64,000 bases of DNA from contig NZ_MCIG01000002.1 in NCBI RefSeq assembly GCF_001705035.1, forward strand, positions 45,417 through 109,416, given 5' to 3'. Under the pieces are notes generated by a model, which saw only the letters and a program-made list of their open reading frames with translations, did no database searches and was not told where the DNA came from. The stretch is from Curtobacterium sp. UCD-KPL2560 (GTDB lineage Bacteria > Actinomycetota > Actinomycetes > Actinomycetales > Microbacteriaceae). Below, piece after piece: positions 8,484 through 16,132 of this stretch; within the stretch, counting starts at the first letter, position 1; every line of letters starts with the position of its first letter. Position numbers and translations under genes: made by a program.

Positions 8484-8624
8484 ATGAGCCTGGACCTCCA
8501 CGAGGGGCACGGCGCCGACACCGAGCGACGCTGGAACCCCACCACCAAGACGCTGCGCGTGCTGCACGACGAGCACGAGGCGACCTTCGGTCGCTGGCTC
8601 GGCCAGATCAACGGTCAGCACTGA
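8484..8624 (+). CDS. Small conserved-looking protein, unknown function
   Basis: A 46-residue open frame with a clear GAAGGAG ribosome site 8 nt before ATG 8484. The product begins MSLDLHEGHGADTERRW and ends QINGQH; it is rich in His, Asp and Glu and has no membrane segment or signal peptide. I do not recognise it. It is probably co-transcribed with the SDR gene. Its last 19 nt are the first unit of a 17-nt tandem repeat that continues past the stop. Confidence 0.55.
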   Translation: MSLDLHEGHGADTERRWNPTTKTLRVLHDEHEATFGRWLGQINGQH

Positions 8625-8673
8625 TCAACGGTCAGCACTGATCAACGGTCAGCACTGATCGACGGACGGCATT
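8606..8673. repeat. 17-nt tandem repeat containing a stop codon
   Basis: GATCAACGGTCAGCACT occurs three times exactly (8606-8622, 8623-8639, 8640-8656), followed by one diverged copy (8657-8673). The first copy encodes the end of the 46-residue protein, and every copy repeats the C-terminal codons plus the junction TGA. Confidence 0.9.
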
Positions 8674-8680
8674 GATCGCG

Positions 8681-8728
8681 GATCGGTGCTGACCGTCGGT
8701 CAGCTCCGGTCGGTGGTCAGCACCGATC
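8681..8728 (+). terminator. 14-bp inverted repeat after the small gene
   Basis: GATCGGTGCTGACC (8681-8694) and its exact complement (8715-8728) flank a 20-nt loop. The arms are related to the 17-nt repeat just upstream. It lies immediately before palindrome copy B, giving two hairpins in a row. Confidence 0.6.
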
Positions 8729-8730
8729 GA

Positions 8731-8774
8731 CGGACGGGAGGCGCGGTGCCGGCTGGCACCGCGCCTCCCGTCCG
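8731..8774. terminator. Dispersed palindrome, copy B (bidirectional terminator)
   Basis: A perfect 20-bp stem, CGGACGGGAGGCGCGGTGCC and its complement, with a 4-nt loop GGCT. It lies between convergent genes: the 46-codon gene on plus and the VOC-family gene on minus. Confidence 0.8.
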
Positions 8775-8806
8775 CCCGTGGTCCCGCGGACCGCGACCCG
8801 GCCCGC

Positions 8807-9220
8807 TCAGGCCGGGACGCCGCTGACGTTCACGAGCCAGGTGACCCCGAAGCGGTCGGTGAGCATGCCGAACGTGTCGCCCCACGGCGCCTTCGTCAGC
8901 GGCTCGATGACGGTCGCGCCGTCGGCGAGGCCCTCCCAGTAGCCGGTGAGCCGTGCCTCGTCGTCGCCGCTGAGGGACACCGAGATGTTGCTCTCGGTCG
9001 GCGTCGGCATGCTCGCGGGCGCGTCCGAGGCCATCAGGGTCAGGTCCTCGGCGACGATCTGGCCGTGCATGACCTTGTCGGCGTCGGCCGGGTCCTGGAC
9101 CATGCCGCCCTCGGCGAAGGTCATCGTCTTGAGCTCCCCGCCGAAGACGCGGTGGTAGAAGTCGAGGGCCTCGCGGGCCTGGTCGCGGAAGCCGATGTAC
9201 GGGTTGAGCGTGACGGACAC
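8807..9220 (-). CDS. VOC family / PhnB-like protein
   Basis: A 137-residue protein from GTG 9220, the usual length for PhnB-like members of the glyoxalase/bleomycin-resistance (VOC) superfamily. It begins with [23 protein letters not shown], typical of the first beta-alpha-beta unit, and ends with [20 protein letters not shown], the second unit. PhnB-like proteins are often annotated as 3-demethylubiquinone-9 methyltransferase-like, but most have no proven enzyme activity. Metal-binding residues are not complete enough for me to assign a reaction. Confidence 0.85.
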   Translation of the reverse strand: MSVTLNPYIGFRDQAREALDFYHRVFGGELKTMTFAEGGMVQDPADADKVMHGQIVAEDLTLMASDAPASMPTPTESNISVSLSGDDEARLTGYWEGLADGATVIEPLTKAPWGDTFGMLTDRFGVTWLVNVSGVPA

Positions 9221-9430
9221 GGCGGGGTCCCTTCGGGTCTGACGGACGTCGTCGTCCGGTGGGGACCATGCTGGCAGGTCGTCGCCGCCGGCGGAAGTCC
9301 GGCGGGTGCGCGGCCGGTGCCCGACGGACGCCCGGCGGGTGCCCGGCGGGGCCCTGTGGACGCCCGGCGGGTGCTCGCTCGTGGCCGGATCCACAGCGCC
9401 GAGCGGCCGGCCTCACGTGCTCCTCCCAGT

Positions 9431-10249
9431 CACGGAGCGAAGCGCGCCCTGGCCCCGCAGAAGGACTGGGCCGTCAACCGCCGGACCGTCCCCGTCGTCG
9501 AGGCCCTGCGTGGCGTGCAGGCGGACTTCGCCCGCACCTCCGGCGGTCGGCAGGTCTCGCTCGCCGACCTCGTCGTGCTCGCCGGGTGCGTCGGCGTCGA
9601 GCAGGCGGCACGGGCCACCGGCACCGAGACGACCGTACCGTTCACGCCGGGTCGGGTCGACACCACGCAGGACCGCACCGACGTCGAGATGTTCGAGTGG
9701 CTCCGCCCGGTCGCCGACGGCTTCCGGAACTTCGTCTCCCCGCGGTACGACGACTTCGCGGCGGGCGTCGCGCCCGAGGCGGTCTTCCTCGACCGGGCGA
9801 ACCTGCTCACGCTGACGGCACCCGAGTGGACCGTCCTGACCGGCGGACTGCGCGTGCTCGGCGCGAACTGGGACGGCTCGGACACGGGCGTGCTCACCGA
9901 CCGGGTGGGCGTGCTCACGACGGACTTCTTCGTCGACCTGACCGACACGGCGCTGGTGTGGACGAAGGACGACGACGCGGCCACGCCCTTCACCGGCCGG
10001 GACCAGGCGTCCGGCGAGGCACGGTGGACGGCCTCGCGCGCCGACCTGGTGTTCGGGTCGAACGCGCAGCTGCGGGCCGTCGCCGACGTCGACGCCGGCA
10101 GCGACGGCCAGGAGCGGTTCGTCCGCGCCTTCGTCGCGGTCTGGCACAAGGTGATGATGCTCGACCGCTTCGACGTCCGCGCGGGCACCGCCGCTCCGGT
10201 CCGATGGCGGCCTGAGCGGGCGACCGTCGGTCTGACCGTGGTCGACTGA
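9431..10249 (+). pseudogene. katG: katG remnant: C-terminal domain of catalase-peroxidase only
   Basis: The frame from about 9431 to 10249 matches the C-terminal domain of catalase-peroxidase KatG. It starts at [13 protein letters not shown], corresponding to NGxRIRLxPQ near residue 485 of the roughly 740-residue enzyme. It continues with [58 protein letters not shown] and [11 protein letters not shown] to the usual FDVR end. The N-terminal haem domain with the catalytic Arg/Trp/His and the distal Trp-Tyr-Met adduct is absent: the sequence just upstream is unrelated and overlaps the VOC gene's leader. No frameshift or stop interrupts the remnant. Family knowledge says this half alone cannot bind haem. 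Confidence 0.85.
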
Positions 10250-10294
10250 CGGACGGGAGGCGCGGTGCCGGTCCGGTGCCACGCCTCCCGTCCG
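10250..10294. terminator. Dispersed palindrome, copy C
   Basis: The outer arms CGGACGGGAGGCG (10250-10262) and CGCCTCCCGTCCG (10282-10294) pair perfectly. The inner part differs from the other copies: CGGTGCC appears on both sides in the same orientation instead of inverted, so the hairpin has a large loop. It lies directly after the katG remnant, which converges with the dehydrogenase gene ending at 10382. Confidence 0.65.
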
Positions 10295-10381
10295 CGACCG
10301 CTCGCGGTCGGCTCACCGGTCCAGGTCCTCGTCCGCGCCCGCGCCCGCGGCCGCGGACGCGGAGGCGGAGGCGGCCGCGGC

Positions 10382-11245
10382 TCAGTCGTCGTAGCGGTAG
10401 AACCCCCGACCGGTCTTCACGCCGAGGTGCCCGGCGTCGACGTACTCGTGCAGCAGCCGACGCGGCCCCTCCGGCAGGTGCGGGTCCTCGGCGGCGTAGT
10501 GGTCCTCGATGTCGAGCACGACGTCGAGACCGACCTGGTCCATCATCCGGAACGGCCCGGCCGGGGCACCCGAGTTGATCCGGAACATGGCGTCGACGTC
10601 CTCGGGTGTCGAGACGCCGTCGGCCACGACCGCCAGCGACTCGCGCTTGATGGCCGCCCAGATCCGGTTGAAGATGAACCCGGTCGACTCCCGGCGCGCG
10701 ACGAACGGGAAGACGCCGTAGCGGGGCAGGTGCTCCTGCAGGAACGTCATGATCCCCGGGTTGGTCTCACCGTCGCTCATCAGGTCGACGGCGTTCTGCT
10801 GGGGCGGCATGGAGAAGTGCACGTTGAGGACCCGCTCGCGGTGCTCGACCTCGTCGACCACGAGCCGCGACGGGTACGACGACGAGTTCGTGGCGAGGAT
10901 CGTGTCGGCGGCGACGAGCCGGTCGAGCTGTCCGAACAGCGGCGTCTTCAGGTCGAGGCGCTCGGGGATCGCCTCGACGACGAGCCAGGCGCCCTCGACG
11001 GCCGAGGCGAGGTCGCCGTCACCGCGGACCGAACCGGCGACCGCGCCGTCCCGCGCCGCGACGACCTCGGGCAGCGTGGCCTCGACGTAGGCGACCGCGT
11101 CGTCCCGGACCTGCTCGGAGCGGTCGTGGACGCGGACCTCGGCACCCCCGCTCGCGAACATGAGCGCGATGCGGCGGCCGAGCGTGCCGCCTCCGATCAC
11201 GGCGACGGGGCGGGACCGGTGGTCTGCGGGCAGCTGGTACGCCAT
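10382..11245 (-). CDS. 3-hydroxyacyl-CoA dehydrogenase family protein
   Basis: A 287-residue protein of the 3-hydroxyacyl-CoA dehydrogenase family (NAD-binding domain followed by the helical C-terminal domain). VAVIGGGTLGRRIALMFASGG near residue 14 is the dinucleotide-binding loop. ILATNSSSYP, then LNVHFSMPPQ with the conserved His, and GFIFNRIWAAIKRESL are family signatures. It reduces or oxidises beta-hydroxyacyl substrates, perhaps 3-hydroxybutyryl-CoA or a free hydroxy acid. It diverges from an acetoacetate decarboxylase-like gene and shares a repeated operator with it, so the two probably act in the same keto/hydroxy-acid pathway. Confidence 0.85.
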   Translation of the reverse strand: MAYQLPADHRSRPVAVIGGGTLGRRIALMFASGGAEVRVHDRSEQVRDDAVAYVEATLPEVVAARDGAVAGSVRGDGDLASAVEGAWLVVEAIPERLDLKTPLFGQLDRLVAADTILATNSSSYPSRLVVDEVEHRERVLNVHFSMPPQQNAVDLMSDGETNPGIMTFLQEHLPRYGVFPFVARRESTGFIFNRIWAAIKRESLAVVADGVSTPEDVDAMFRINSGAPAGPFRMMDQVGLDVVLDIEDHYAAEDPHLPEGPRRLLHEYVDAGHLGVKTGRGFYRYDD

Positions 11246-11317
11246 CTGGGCTTCCTCTCGGGTGCGGGGTCCCTCGTGGGGACGGATGGGGCCCGGGACT
11301 TGTCACTCCGGACCTCT

Positions 11318-11349
11318 CGATACAGACTGTACTCGATACGATCTGTACT
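11318..11349. promoter_or_regulatory. Two tandem 16-nt operator-like repeats
   Basis: CGATACAGACTGTACT (11318-11333) is directly followed by CGATACGATCTGTACT (11334-11349), 13 of 16 bases identical. The first contains TACAGACTGTA, a palindrome around one central base. The pair lies between the divergent dehydrogenase and decarboxylase genes. The TetR-type gene at 12137, which ends this cluster, is the likely binder. Confidence 0.6.
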
Positions 11350-11368
11350 GCAATCGGAAGGACGACCC

Positions 11369-12127
11369 ATGGATCCCCTCGACGCGCTGCGCCGCGGCAC
11401 CACCCCGCTCACCGCCCCCGTGTACCCGCTGCGCGCCACGCGCTTCCGGGACCGCGAGTACCTCAACGTCGTCTACCGCACCGACCCCGAGGCGCTCCGC
11501 GCGGTCGTGCCCGAACCACTGGTCGTCGAGGAGCCCCTCGTCCGGTTCGAGGTCATGAAGATGGGCGAGGTCGACGGCTACGGCCCCTACGTCGAGTCCG
11601 GGCAGGCGATCCAGGTCACCCACGACGGCGAGCACGGCGAGTACCTGCACGCCATGTACCTCGACAACTTCGCCGCCACGGTCTCCGGCCGCGAGCTCAG
11701 CGCGTACCCGAAGGTGCTCGGCACCCCGCGGCTGCGCGTCGACGAGGGCGCCCTGGTCGGGACGCTCGACCGCGGCGCCGAGCGTGTGGCGACCGCGACG
11801 ATGGCGTACGAGTGGGAACCGCTCGACCTCGACGAGGCGCGGGCGCAGATCGCGGTGCCGACGTTCATGGTGAAGTTCGTGCCCGACGTCTTCACCCAGG
11901 GCCTGCGGGCCGCACACCTCGTGCGCACCGAGATCACCGACGTCACGGTCAAGGAGGCCTGGACCGGACCGGCGCGACTGCAGCTCTTCGAGCACGTCAT
12001 GGCACCGATGGCCGACCTGCCCGTCCTCGAGGTCGTGAGCGCGTCGCACGTCCTGACCGACCTGACCCTGGCCCCGGTCCGGCCCGTCCACGACTACCTC
12101 GCCGCGGTGCCGCCGACGGCTCAGTAG
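11369..12127 (+). CDS. Acetoacetate decarboxylase family protein
   Basis: A 252-residue protein of the acetoacetate decarboxylase family. It starts at ATG 11369 behind GGAAGGACG. Family features include FEVMKMGEVDGYGPY, LDNFAATVSGRELSAYPKVLGTPRL (holding the Lys that would form the Schiff base) and the late FEHVMAPMADLPV. The classical enzyme releases acetone and CO2 from acetoacetate; many relatives act on other keto acids or as aldolase-dehydratases, so the substrate is not certain. It is followed after 9 nt by a TetR-type regulator and is divergent from a hydroxyacyl-CoA dehydrogenase. Confidence 0.85.
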   Translation: MDPLDALRRGTTPLTAPVYPLRATRFRDREYLNVVYRTDPEALRAVVPEPLVVEEPLVRFEVMKMGEVDGYGPYVESGQAIQVTHDGEHGEYLHAMYLDNFAATVSGRELSAYPKVLGTPRLRVDEGALVGTLDRGAERVATATMAYEWEPLDLDEARAQIAVPTFMVKFVPDVFTQGLRAAHLVRTEITDVTVKEAWTGPARLQLFEHVMAPMADLPVLEVVSASHVLTDLTLAPVRPVHDYLAAVPPTAQ

Positions 12128-12136
12128 CGTGGACGC

Positions 12137-12766
12137 ATGAGCACTCCCCCTCCGGCAGCCGCGCGACCGGTCCGACGGCGCAGCAGCACCCGGGCGCAGC
12201 TCGTCGCGGCCGCCGAGGCGGTGTTCGACGAGACCGGCACCACGGCGGTGAGCGTCGAGGCGGTCGTCAGCCGCGCGGGGTTCACCCGCGGCGCGTTCTA
12301 CTCGAACTTCAGCAGTGTCGACGAGCTCTTCTTCGCCGTGTACGAGCAGCAGGCGGCCCTGGTGTTCGAGCTGCTCAGCGGCGTGCTCGAGCGCGCCGAG
12401 ACCGCCGACGACCCGACCATCGACGACGTCGTCCGCGGCGTCGTGTCGGGGCTCCCGCCGGAGGAGAAGTGGTACGCGATCCGCTCGGTGCTGATCACCC
12501 GCGCGCGGCACGACGAGGCGCTGAACCGGCTGCTGCGCGAGCACACCGACCACTTCCACGACACCCTGCAGCCGCTGCTCGTCGGCAGCCTCGCGCGGAT
12601 CGGGCGACGACCGACCGTCGACCCGGCACTGTTCACCCGCGCCGTCGTCGCCGCGCACGTCGGCGCGGTCAGCCAGAGCGTCCTGCACGACGACACCGAG
12701 CGCGTCCGCATCGCGGCGGTGGAGGGCTGCATCCTCGGCCTCACGGAACCGGTCCCGCAGCGCTGA
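12137..12766 (+). CDS. TetR/AcrR family transcriptional regulator
   Basis: A 209-residue regulator. The DNA-binding part spans residues 15-65 and reads AVSVEAVVSRAGFTRGAFYSNFSSVDELF, a textbook TetR helix-turn-helix. The remaining helical domain would bind a small ligand. It starts 9 nt after the decarboxylase-like gene, so the two are an operon. By position it should control that operon and the divergent dehydrogenase through the tandem 16-nt repeats at 11318-11349. Confidence 0.9.
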   Translation: MSTPPPAAARPVRRRSSTRAQLVAAAEAVFDETGTTAVSVEAVVSRAGFTRGAFYSNFSSVDELFFAVYEQQAALVFELLSGVLERAETADDPTIDDVVRGVVSGLPPEEKWYAIRSVLITRARHDEALNRLLREHTDHFHDTLQPLLVGSLARIGRRPTVDPALFTRAVVAAHVGAVSQSVLHDDTERVRIAAVEGCILGLTEPVPQR

Positions 12767-12815
12767 CGGCGCCGCCTGCGCGCCGCCGCGATGACGGCTT
12801 CGGTCGGTGACCGGA

Positions 12816-12865
12816 GGACGGACGGGAGGCGCGGTGCGGGCCCGCACCGCGCCTCCCGTCCGTCC
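12816..12865. terminator. Perfect 50-bp palindrome, copy D of the dispersed element
   Basis: The 25 bases 12816-12840 are followed without a spacer by their exact reverse complement (12841-12865). The arm contains the shared core GACGGGAGGCGCGGTGC. It lies between the convergent TetR and SDR genes. As RNA it would fold on either strand into a very stable hairpin. Confidence 0.85.
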
Positions 12866-12941
12866 CGGCGTCCGTCCCGCTCACGGGTGTCGGCCCCGAC
12901 GACCGGTCACCCGTCACCGGTCCGGCCCCGGCGTCGCCGGG

Positions 12942-13784
12942 TCAGCGTCCGGAGGACGCCAGTCCGACCATCGCGGCGCTCCGCTCCCAGAGTCCTGCGG
13001 CGAGGGCAGGGTCGGCTGCCTGCGGGTTGGTCCGCGCCACGACGCCCTTCTCGTAGTACTCGCCGGAGGTCCAGTCGACGCCGGGCTCCCCCTCGGCGAA
13101 CTGCGAGATCGGCGCCGCGCCGGCCTCGGGGCCGATGAAGCCGAACACGCGGGCGAGCGGGGTGCGGTACACGAAGCGCATGAGGCTCGTCGTGTCGGCG
13201 GCGAAGTTGGTGCGGACCACCCCGGGGTGGAACGCGGCGGCGGACAGCCCGTCGGCGTGGAAGCGCCGGTGCAGTCCCTTGGTGAACAGGACGTTCGCCA
13301 GCTTCGCGTCGCCGTAGGCCTTGTTCGACGAGTACCGCCGCTCGTTGCCGAGGTCGTCGAGGTCGATCCGGCCGAACAGCCGTGCCGCGATGCTCGACGT
13401 GTTGACCACGGTCGCGTGGCTGTCGAGGAGGGTGTCGAGCAGCAGGTTCGTCAGCAGGAACGGGGCGAGGTGGTTGACCTGGAGCGTCTTCTCGAACCCG
13501 TCCGCGGTGCGGGCCCGGTCACCGAAGATCCCGCCGGCGTTGTTCACCAGCACGTCGATGCGGGCGTGCTCGGACCGGAGCGCCGCGGCGAGGGTGCGGA
13601 CCTGCTCCAGCTCGGCGAAGTCGGCCAGGTGGAACGGCACGTGCAGTTCCTCCGCGAGAGCGCGCGTCTTGTCGGCTGAACGGCCGACGACCACGACGTC
13701 GTGCCCGTCCGCGACGAGCTGACGTGCGCCGGCGGCACCGATGCCGTCACTGGCCCCGGTGATGACGATGGTCTTGCGGGACAT
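12942..13784 (-). CDS. SDR family oxidoreductase (retinol dehydrogenase-like)
   Basis: A 280-residue SDR with TGASDGIGAAGARQL near residue 10, VLVNNAGGIFGDR in the middle and the catalytic YGDAKLAN. HFHADGLSAAAFHPGVVRTNF follows, the signature of the WWOX/retinol-dehydrogenase-like branch. These enzymes reduce carbonyls of lipophilic substrates with NADPH; the natural substrate is unknown. The start ATG 13784 follows AGGAGACCC on the minus strand. It stands alone and converges on palindrome copy D. Confidence 0.85.
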   Translation of the reverse strand: MSRKTIVITGASDGIGAAGARQLVADGHDVVVVGRSADKTRALAEELHVPFHLADFAELEQVRTLAAALRSEHARIDVLVNNAGGIFGDRARTADGFEKTLQVNHLAPFLLTNLLLDTLLDSHATVVNTSSIAARLFGRIDLDDLGNERRYSSNKAYGDAKLANVLFTKGLHRRFHADGLSAAAFHPGVVRTNFAADTTSLMRFVYRTPLARVFGFIGPEAGAAPISQFAEGEPGVDWTSGEYYEKGVVARTNPQAADPALAAGLWERSAAMVGLASSGR

Positions 13785-13957
13785 GGGTCTCCTCGTGCGT
13801 GACGACGTGCGGTGGCGGTCGGCTCCGGTCGGCGTCGACCACCCGGAGCCGCGCGCTCGACGGACAGGTCAACCCTGCCACGCGTCCCGGCTGCGGGCCG
13901 TCCTGGCGGCGCGGACGGCCGGCGGCTGGTCGGGTTCTCAGGGCTCGCGATGCAGGG

Positions 13958-13975
13958 TTCGCCATACGATCGTCT
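13958..13975 (+). promoter_or_regulatory. 18-nt motif shared with position 24338
   Basis: TTCGCCATACGATCGTCT is identical at 13958-13975 and 24338-24355. Its centre ACGATCGT is self-complementary. It sits 109 nt before the secreted-peptide gene here and 39 nt before the Sua5-like gene there. The identity in otherwise unrelated sequence suggests a regulator site or promoter core. Confidence 0.5.
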
Positions 13976-14045
13976 CGCGAGGCGGTGCGGCCTGCACTGC
14001 TCGGTCGGATCCGTTCCTGTCCGATCCGACCGTCCGCCCATCCGA

Positions 14046-14072
14046 CCGTCCGTCCGTCCGTCCGTCCGTCCG
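14046..14072. repeat. CCGT tetranucleotide tract in a 5' leader
   Basis: Six full CCGT units plus a partial seventh lie directly before the ribosome site of the gene at 14085, with further CCGA/CCGC variants upstream. Such tracts gain or lose units by slippage; here that would change the leader, not the reading frame. Confidence 0.8.
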
Positions 14073-14084
14073 GAGGAGAACCTG

Positions 14085-14279
14085 ATGACGACCTCGACCT
14101 CGACCCCGTCCCTCTCGTCCCTGGGGGCGCTCGTGCCCCGGATCGGCCTCGTCGCCGCGGCGGTGGCCGTCGCGGCGACGGCTGCACTCGGCGGGCCCGC
14201 GACCCCGACGACCGCCCACGCCGAGTCGGCGCACGGGGGCTCGACCAACAACTCGATCGGGTGGCACGTGCACTGGTGA
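14085..14279 (+). CDS. Small secreted peptide precursor, unknown function
   Basis: A 64-residue precursor. ATG 14085 follows GGAGGAGAACCTG. A long Ser/Thr-rich lead (residues 1-15) is followed by a hydrophobic Ala/Val stretch (about 18-36) and TTAHA, a good signal peptidase I site near residue 46. That leaves a mature peptide of about 18 residues ending GWHVHW. The Trp/His-rich tail could bind metal or interact with membranes, but I know no family for it. The gene stands alone, and its leader has an unusual tetranucleotide tract and a motif shared with another locus. Confidence 0.55.
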   Translation: MTTSTSTPSLSSLGALVPRIGLVAAAVAVAATAALGGPATPTTAHAESAHGGSTNNSIGWHVHW

Positions 14280-14345
14280 CGCGTCGCACGTCGGCCGGGG
14301 CGGGGGGCGTGTCGCCGCCGCCCCGGCCGTCGCGCGTCGCGGGTC

Positions 14346-16094
14346 CTACCGCGCCGCGAGGTGGGACCTCCAGGACCCCGCGTCGGTGATGTCCGGTGCG
14401 TCGACGGTCGCGAGCGGTTCGCAGAGGAAGCCGAGGACCGTGTCGCCGGACCCGAGCTCGACGACGCCCACGGTCATCGGCGCGACGAGCTGCGTCAGGA
14501 AGGTGCCGACGCGTGCGGCGGGGATCGACCACCGCTCCCCCGTGATCGCGGCGCCGCCGTCGTGCACGCGGACCAGGCCGGGCTTCGGCGGCGTCGTCGG
14601 GAGGGCGTGGAGGCGGTAGCGCGGCGCGGTGACCGCGGGTCCGGCGTGGACGGCACCCAGGTCGGTGAGCTGCCGGTTCAGGGGTTGTCCGCTCATGTGG
14701 GCTCCGAACACGGCGATGTCGATCGTCGGCGGACGCCACGGCGCAGATCGCCCCGTCTCGTGCAGGAGGAACCGGTCGGCCAGGTCGGCGAGGGCTGCGT
14801 CGGAGAAGGCCGGACCGATGAGCGTGACGCCGAAGGGTCGGCCGTCGGCCTCGGCTCCGGGGACCGCGATCGCCGCGAGGTCGAGCAGGTTGACGAAGTT
14901 GGTGAAGGTCCCGACCCACGAGTTCACGCCGATCGGGTCGGCCTGCACGTCGGCGATGCTCGGGTGGCCGGGCGCGGTGGGCAGCAGGAGCGCGTCGACC
15001 TCGCCGAGGAGTGTCCGAGCGGTCAGGGCCGCGCGCCGGAGGGTCTGCTGGTCGGCCACCAGGTCGACGGCACTCGGACCGTGCCCGCCCCGGATGATCG
15101 CGGTCACGCTCGGGTCCCCCGATCCGTGGTCGGCGTCGAGGTGGTGGCCGACGGCGTACGTGCGCTCGGCGACGAGCGCACCGTCGTAGAGCAGCTTCGC
15201 AGCGTCCAGCAGCGGGGTGATGTCCGTCTCGACCAGTTCCGCGCCGGCGGCGCGCAACACCTCGAGCGTCTGGTCGTAGCTGGCGCGCCACGCGGGGCTG
15301 AGCGGCGCGAGGTCCGGTTCCCGCGCGATCGCCAGCCGCGACGTGGGCGGCGCGGCGGCGGGAGCAGCCGGGTCCCACGCACGGCTGGTGGGGTCGAGCG
15401 GATCGACCCCGGTGATGACGGCGGCGACGTGCTCGGCGACGGCGAGGGTGGGAGCGAACACCGTGACGGTGTCGTAGGACGGAGCCGCAGGGGCCATGCC
15501 GCGAGCGGGCACCAGTCCGAGGGTCGGCTTGATGCCGACGAGCCGGTTGTACGCGGCCGGGACCCGACCGGACCCTGCCGTGTCGGTGCCGAGGGCGGCG
15601 TCGACGATGCCGAGCGCGGTGGCGACCGCCGACCCGGAACTGGACCCGCCGGACACGAGTCCCGGGTCGAACGCGTTCCGGACGACGCCGTGGGGGCTGC
15701 GGGTACCGACGAGACCGGTGGCGAACTGGTCGAGGTTGGTCTTGCCGATCACGACCGCACCGGCGTCCTCGAGGCGGGCGACGGCCGTCGCGCTCTCGTC
15801 GGGGACGAACCCGGTCCACGGTGCTGCGCACGTCGTGGGCAGTCCCGCGACGTCGATGTTGTCCTTGACGGCGATCACCGTGCCGGCCAGCGGGAGGCGT
15901 TCGGCACCGACCGTGTCCAGGCGTTCCTGCACGGTGCGTGCCCGGGCCAGCGCGTCGTCCCGGTCCCGGAGGGTGATCCAGACCTCCGGTCGGTCGACGG
16001 ACGCGATCCGCTCGTAGGCCGCGGTGACGCGGGCGACCGGGTCCGGCGTGGGAGCGGCGGCCGTGGGACGGAAGGTGGGAGTGGTGGTGCTCAT
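14346..16094 (-). CDS. atzF: Allophanate hydrolase
   Basis: A 582-residue amidase-signature enzyme that hydrolyses allophanate to ammonia and CO2, the second step of ATP-dependent urea breakdown. The catalytic triad fits the AtzF spacing: K77 in AVKDNI, S151 in SGGSSSGS and S175 in DTAGSG. The C-terminal 130 residues (from about 450, FGAHMSGQPLNRQL) are the extra domain typical of allophanate hydrolases and absent from ordinary amidases. It lies 38 nt downstream of urea carboxylase on the same strand. The open frame continues upstream into the carboxylase antisense frame, but ATG 16094 gives the family length. Confidence 0.93.
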   Translation of the reverse strand: MSTTTPTFRPTAAAPTPDPVARVTAAYERIASVDRPEVWITLRDRDDALARARTVQERLDTVGAERLPLAGTVIAVKDNIDVAGLPTTCAAPWTGFVPDESATAVARLEDAGAVVIGKTNLDQFATGLVGTRSPHGVVRNAFDPGLVSGGSSSGSAVATALGIVDAALGTDTAGSGRVPAAYNRLVGIKPTLGLVPARGMAPAAPSYDTVTVFAPTLAVAEHVAAVITGVDPLDPTSRAWDPAAPAAAPPTSRLAIAREPDLAPLSPAWRASYDQTLEVLRAAGAELVETDITPLLDAAKLLYDGALVAERTYAVGHHLDADHGSGDPSVTAIIRGGHGPSAVDLVADQQTLRRAALTARTLLGEVDALLLPTAPGHPSIADVQADPIGVNSWVGTFTNFVNLLDLAAIAVPGAEADGRPFGVTLIGPAFSDAALADLADRFLLHETGRSAPWRPPTIDIAVFGAHMSGQPLNRQLTDLGAVHAGPAVTAPRYRLHALPTTPPKPGLVRVHDGGAAITGERWSIPAARVGTFLTQLVAPMTVGVVELGSGDTVLGFLCEPLATVDAPDITDAGSWRSHLAAR

Positions 16095-16132
16095 GGTGCG
16101 GGTCGTCTCCGTTTCGGGGCGCTGGCCGGTGG

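Larger units (their letters stand above)
13785..14084. other. 300-bp gap upstream of a small secreted-peptide gene
   Basis: No gene of its own is evident here. The left part is the leader of the SDR gene. The right part holds a motif shared with position 24338 (13958-13975), a run of CCGT repeats (14046-14072) and the strong ribosome site GGAGGAG just before 14085. A promoter for the small peptide gene should lie near the shared motif. Confidence 0.5.

Noticed and set aside
9065..9430. An N-terminal extension of the katG remnant as a full gene
   Set aside because: The upstream frame is antisense to the VOC gene and shows no haem-peroxidase motifs, so it is not the missing half of the enzyme.
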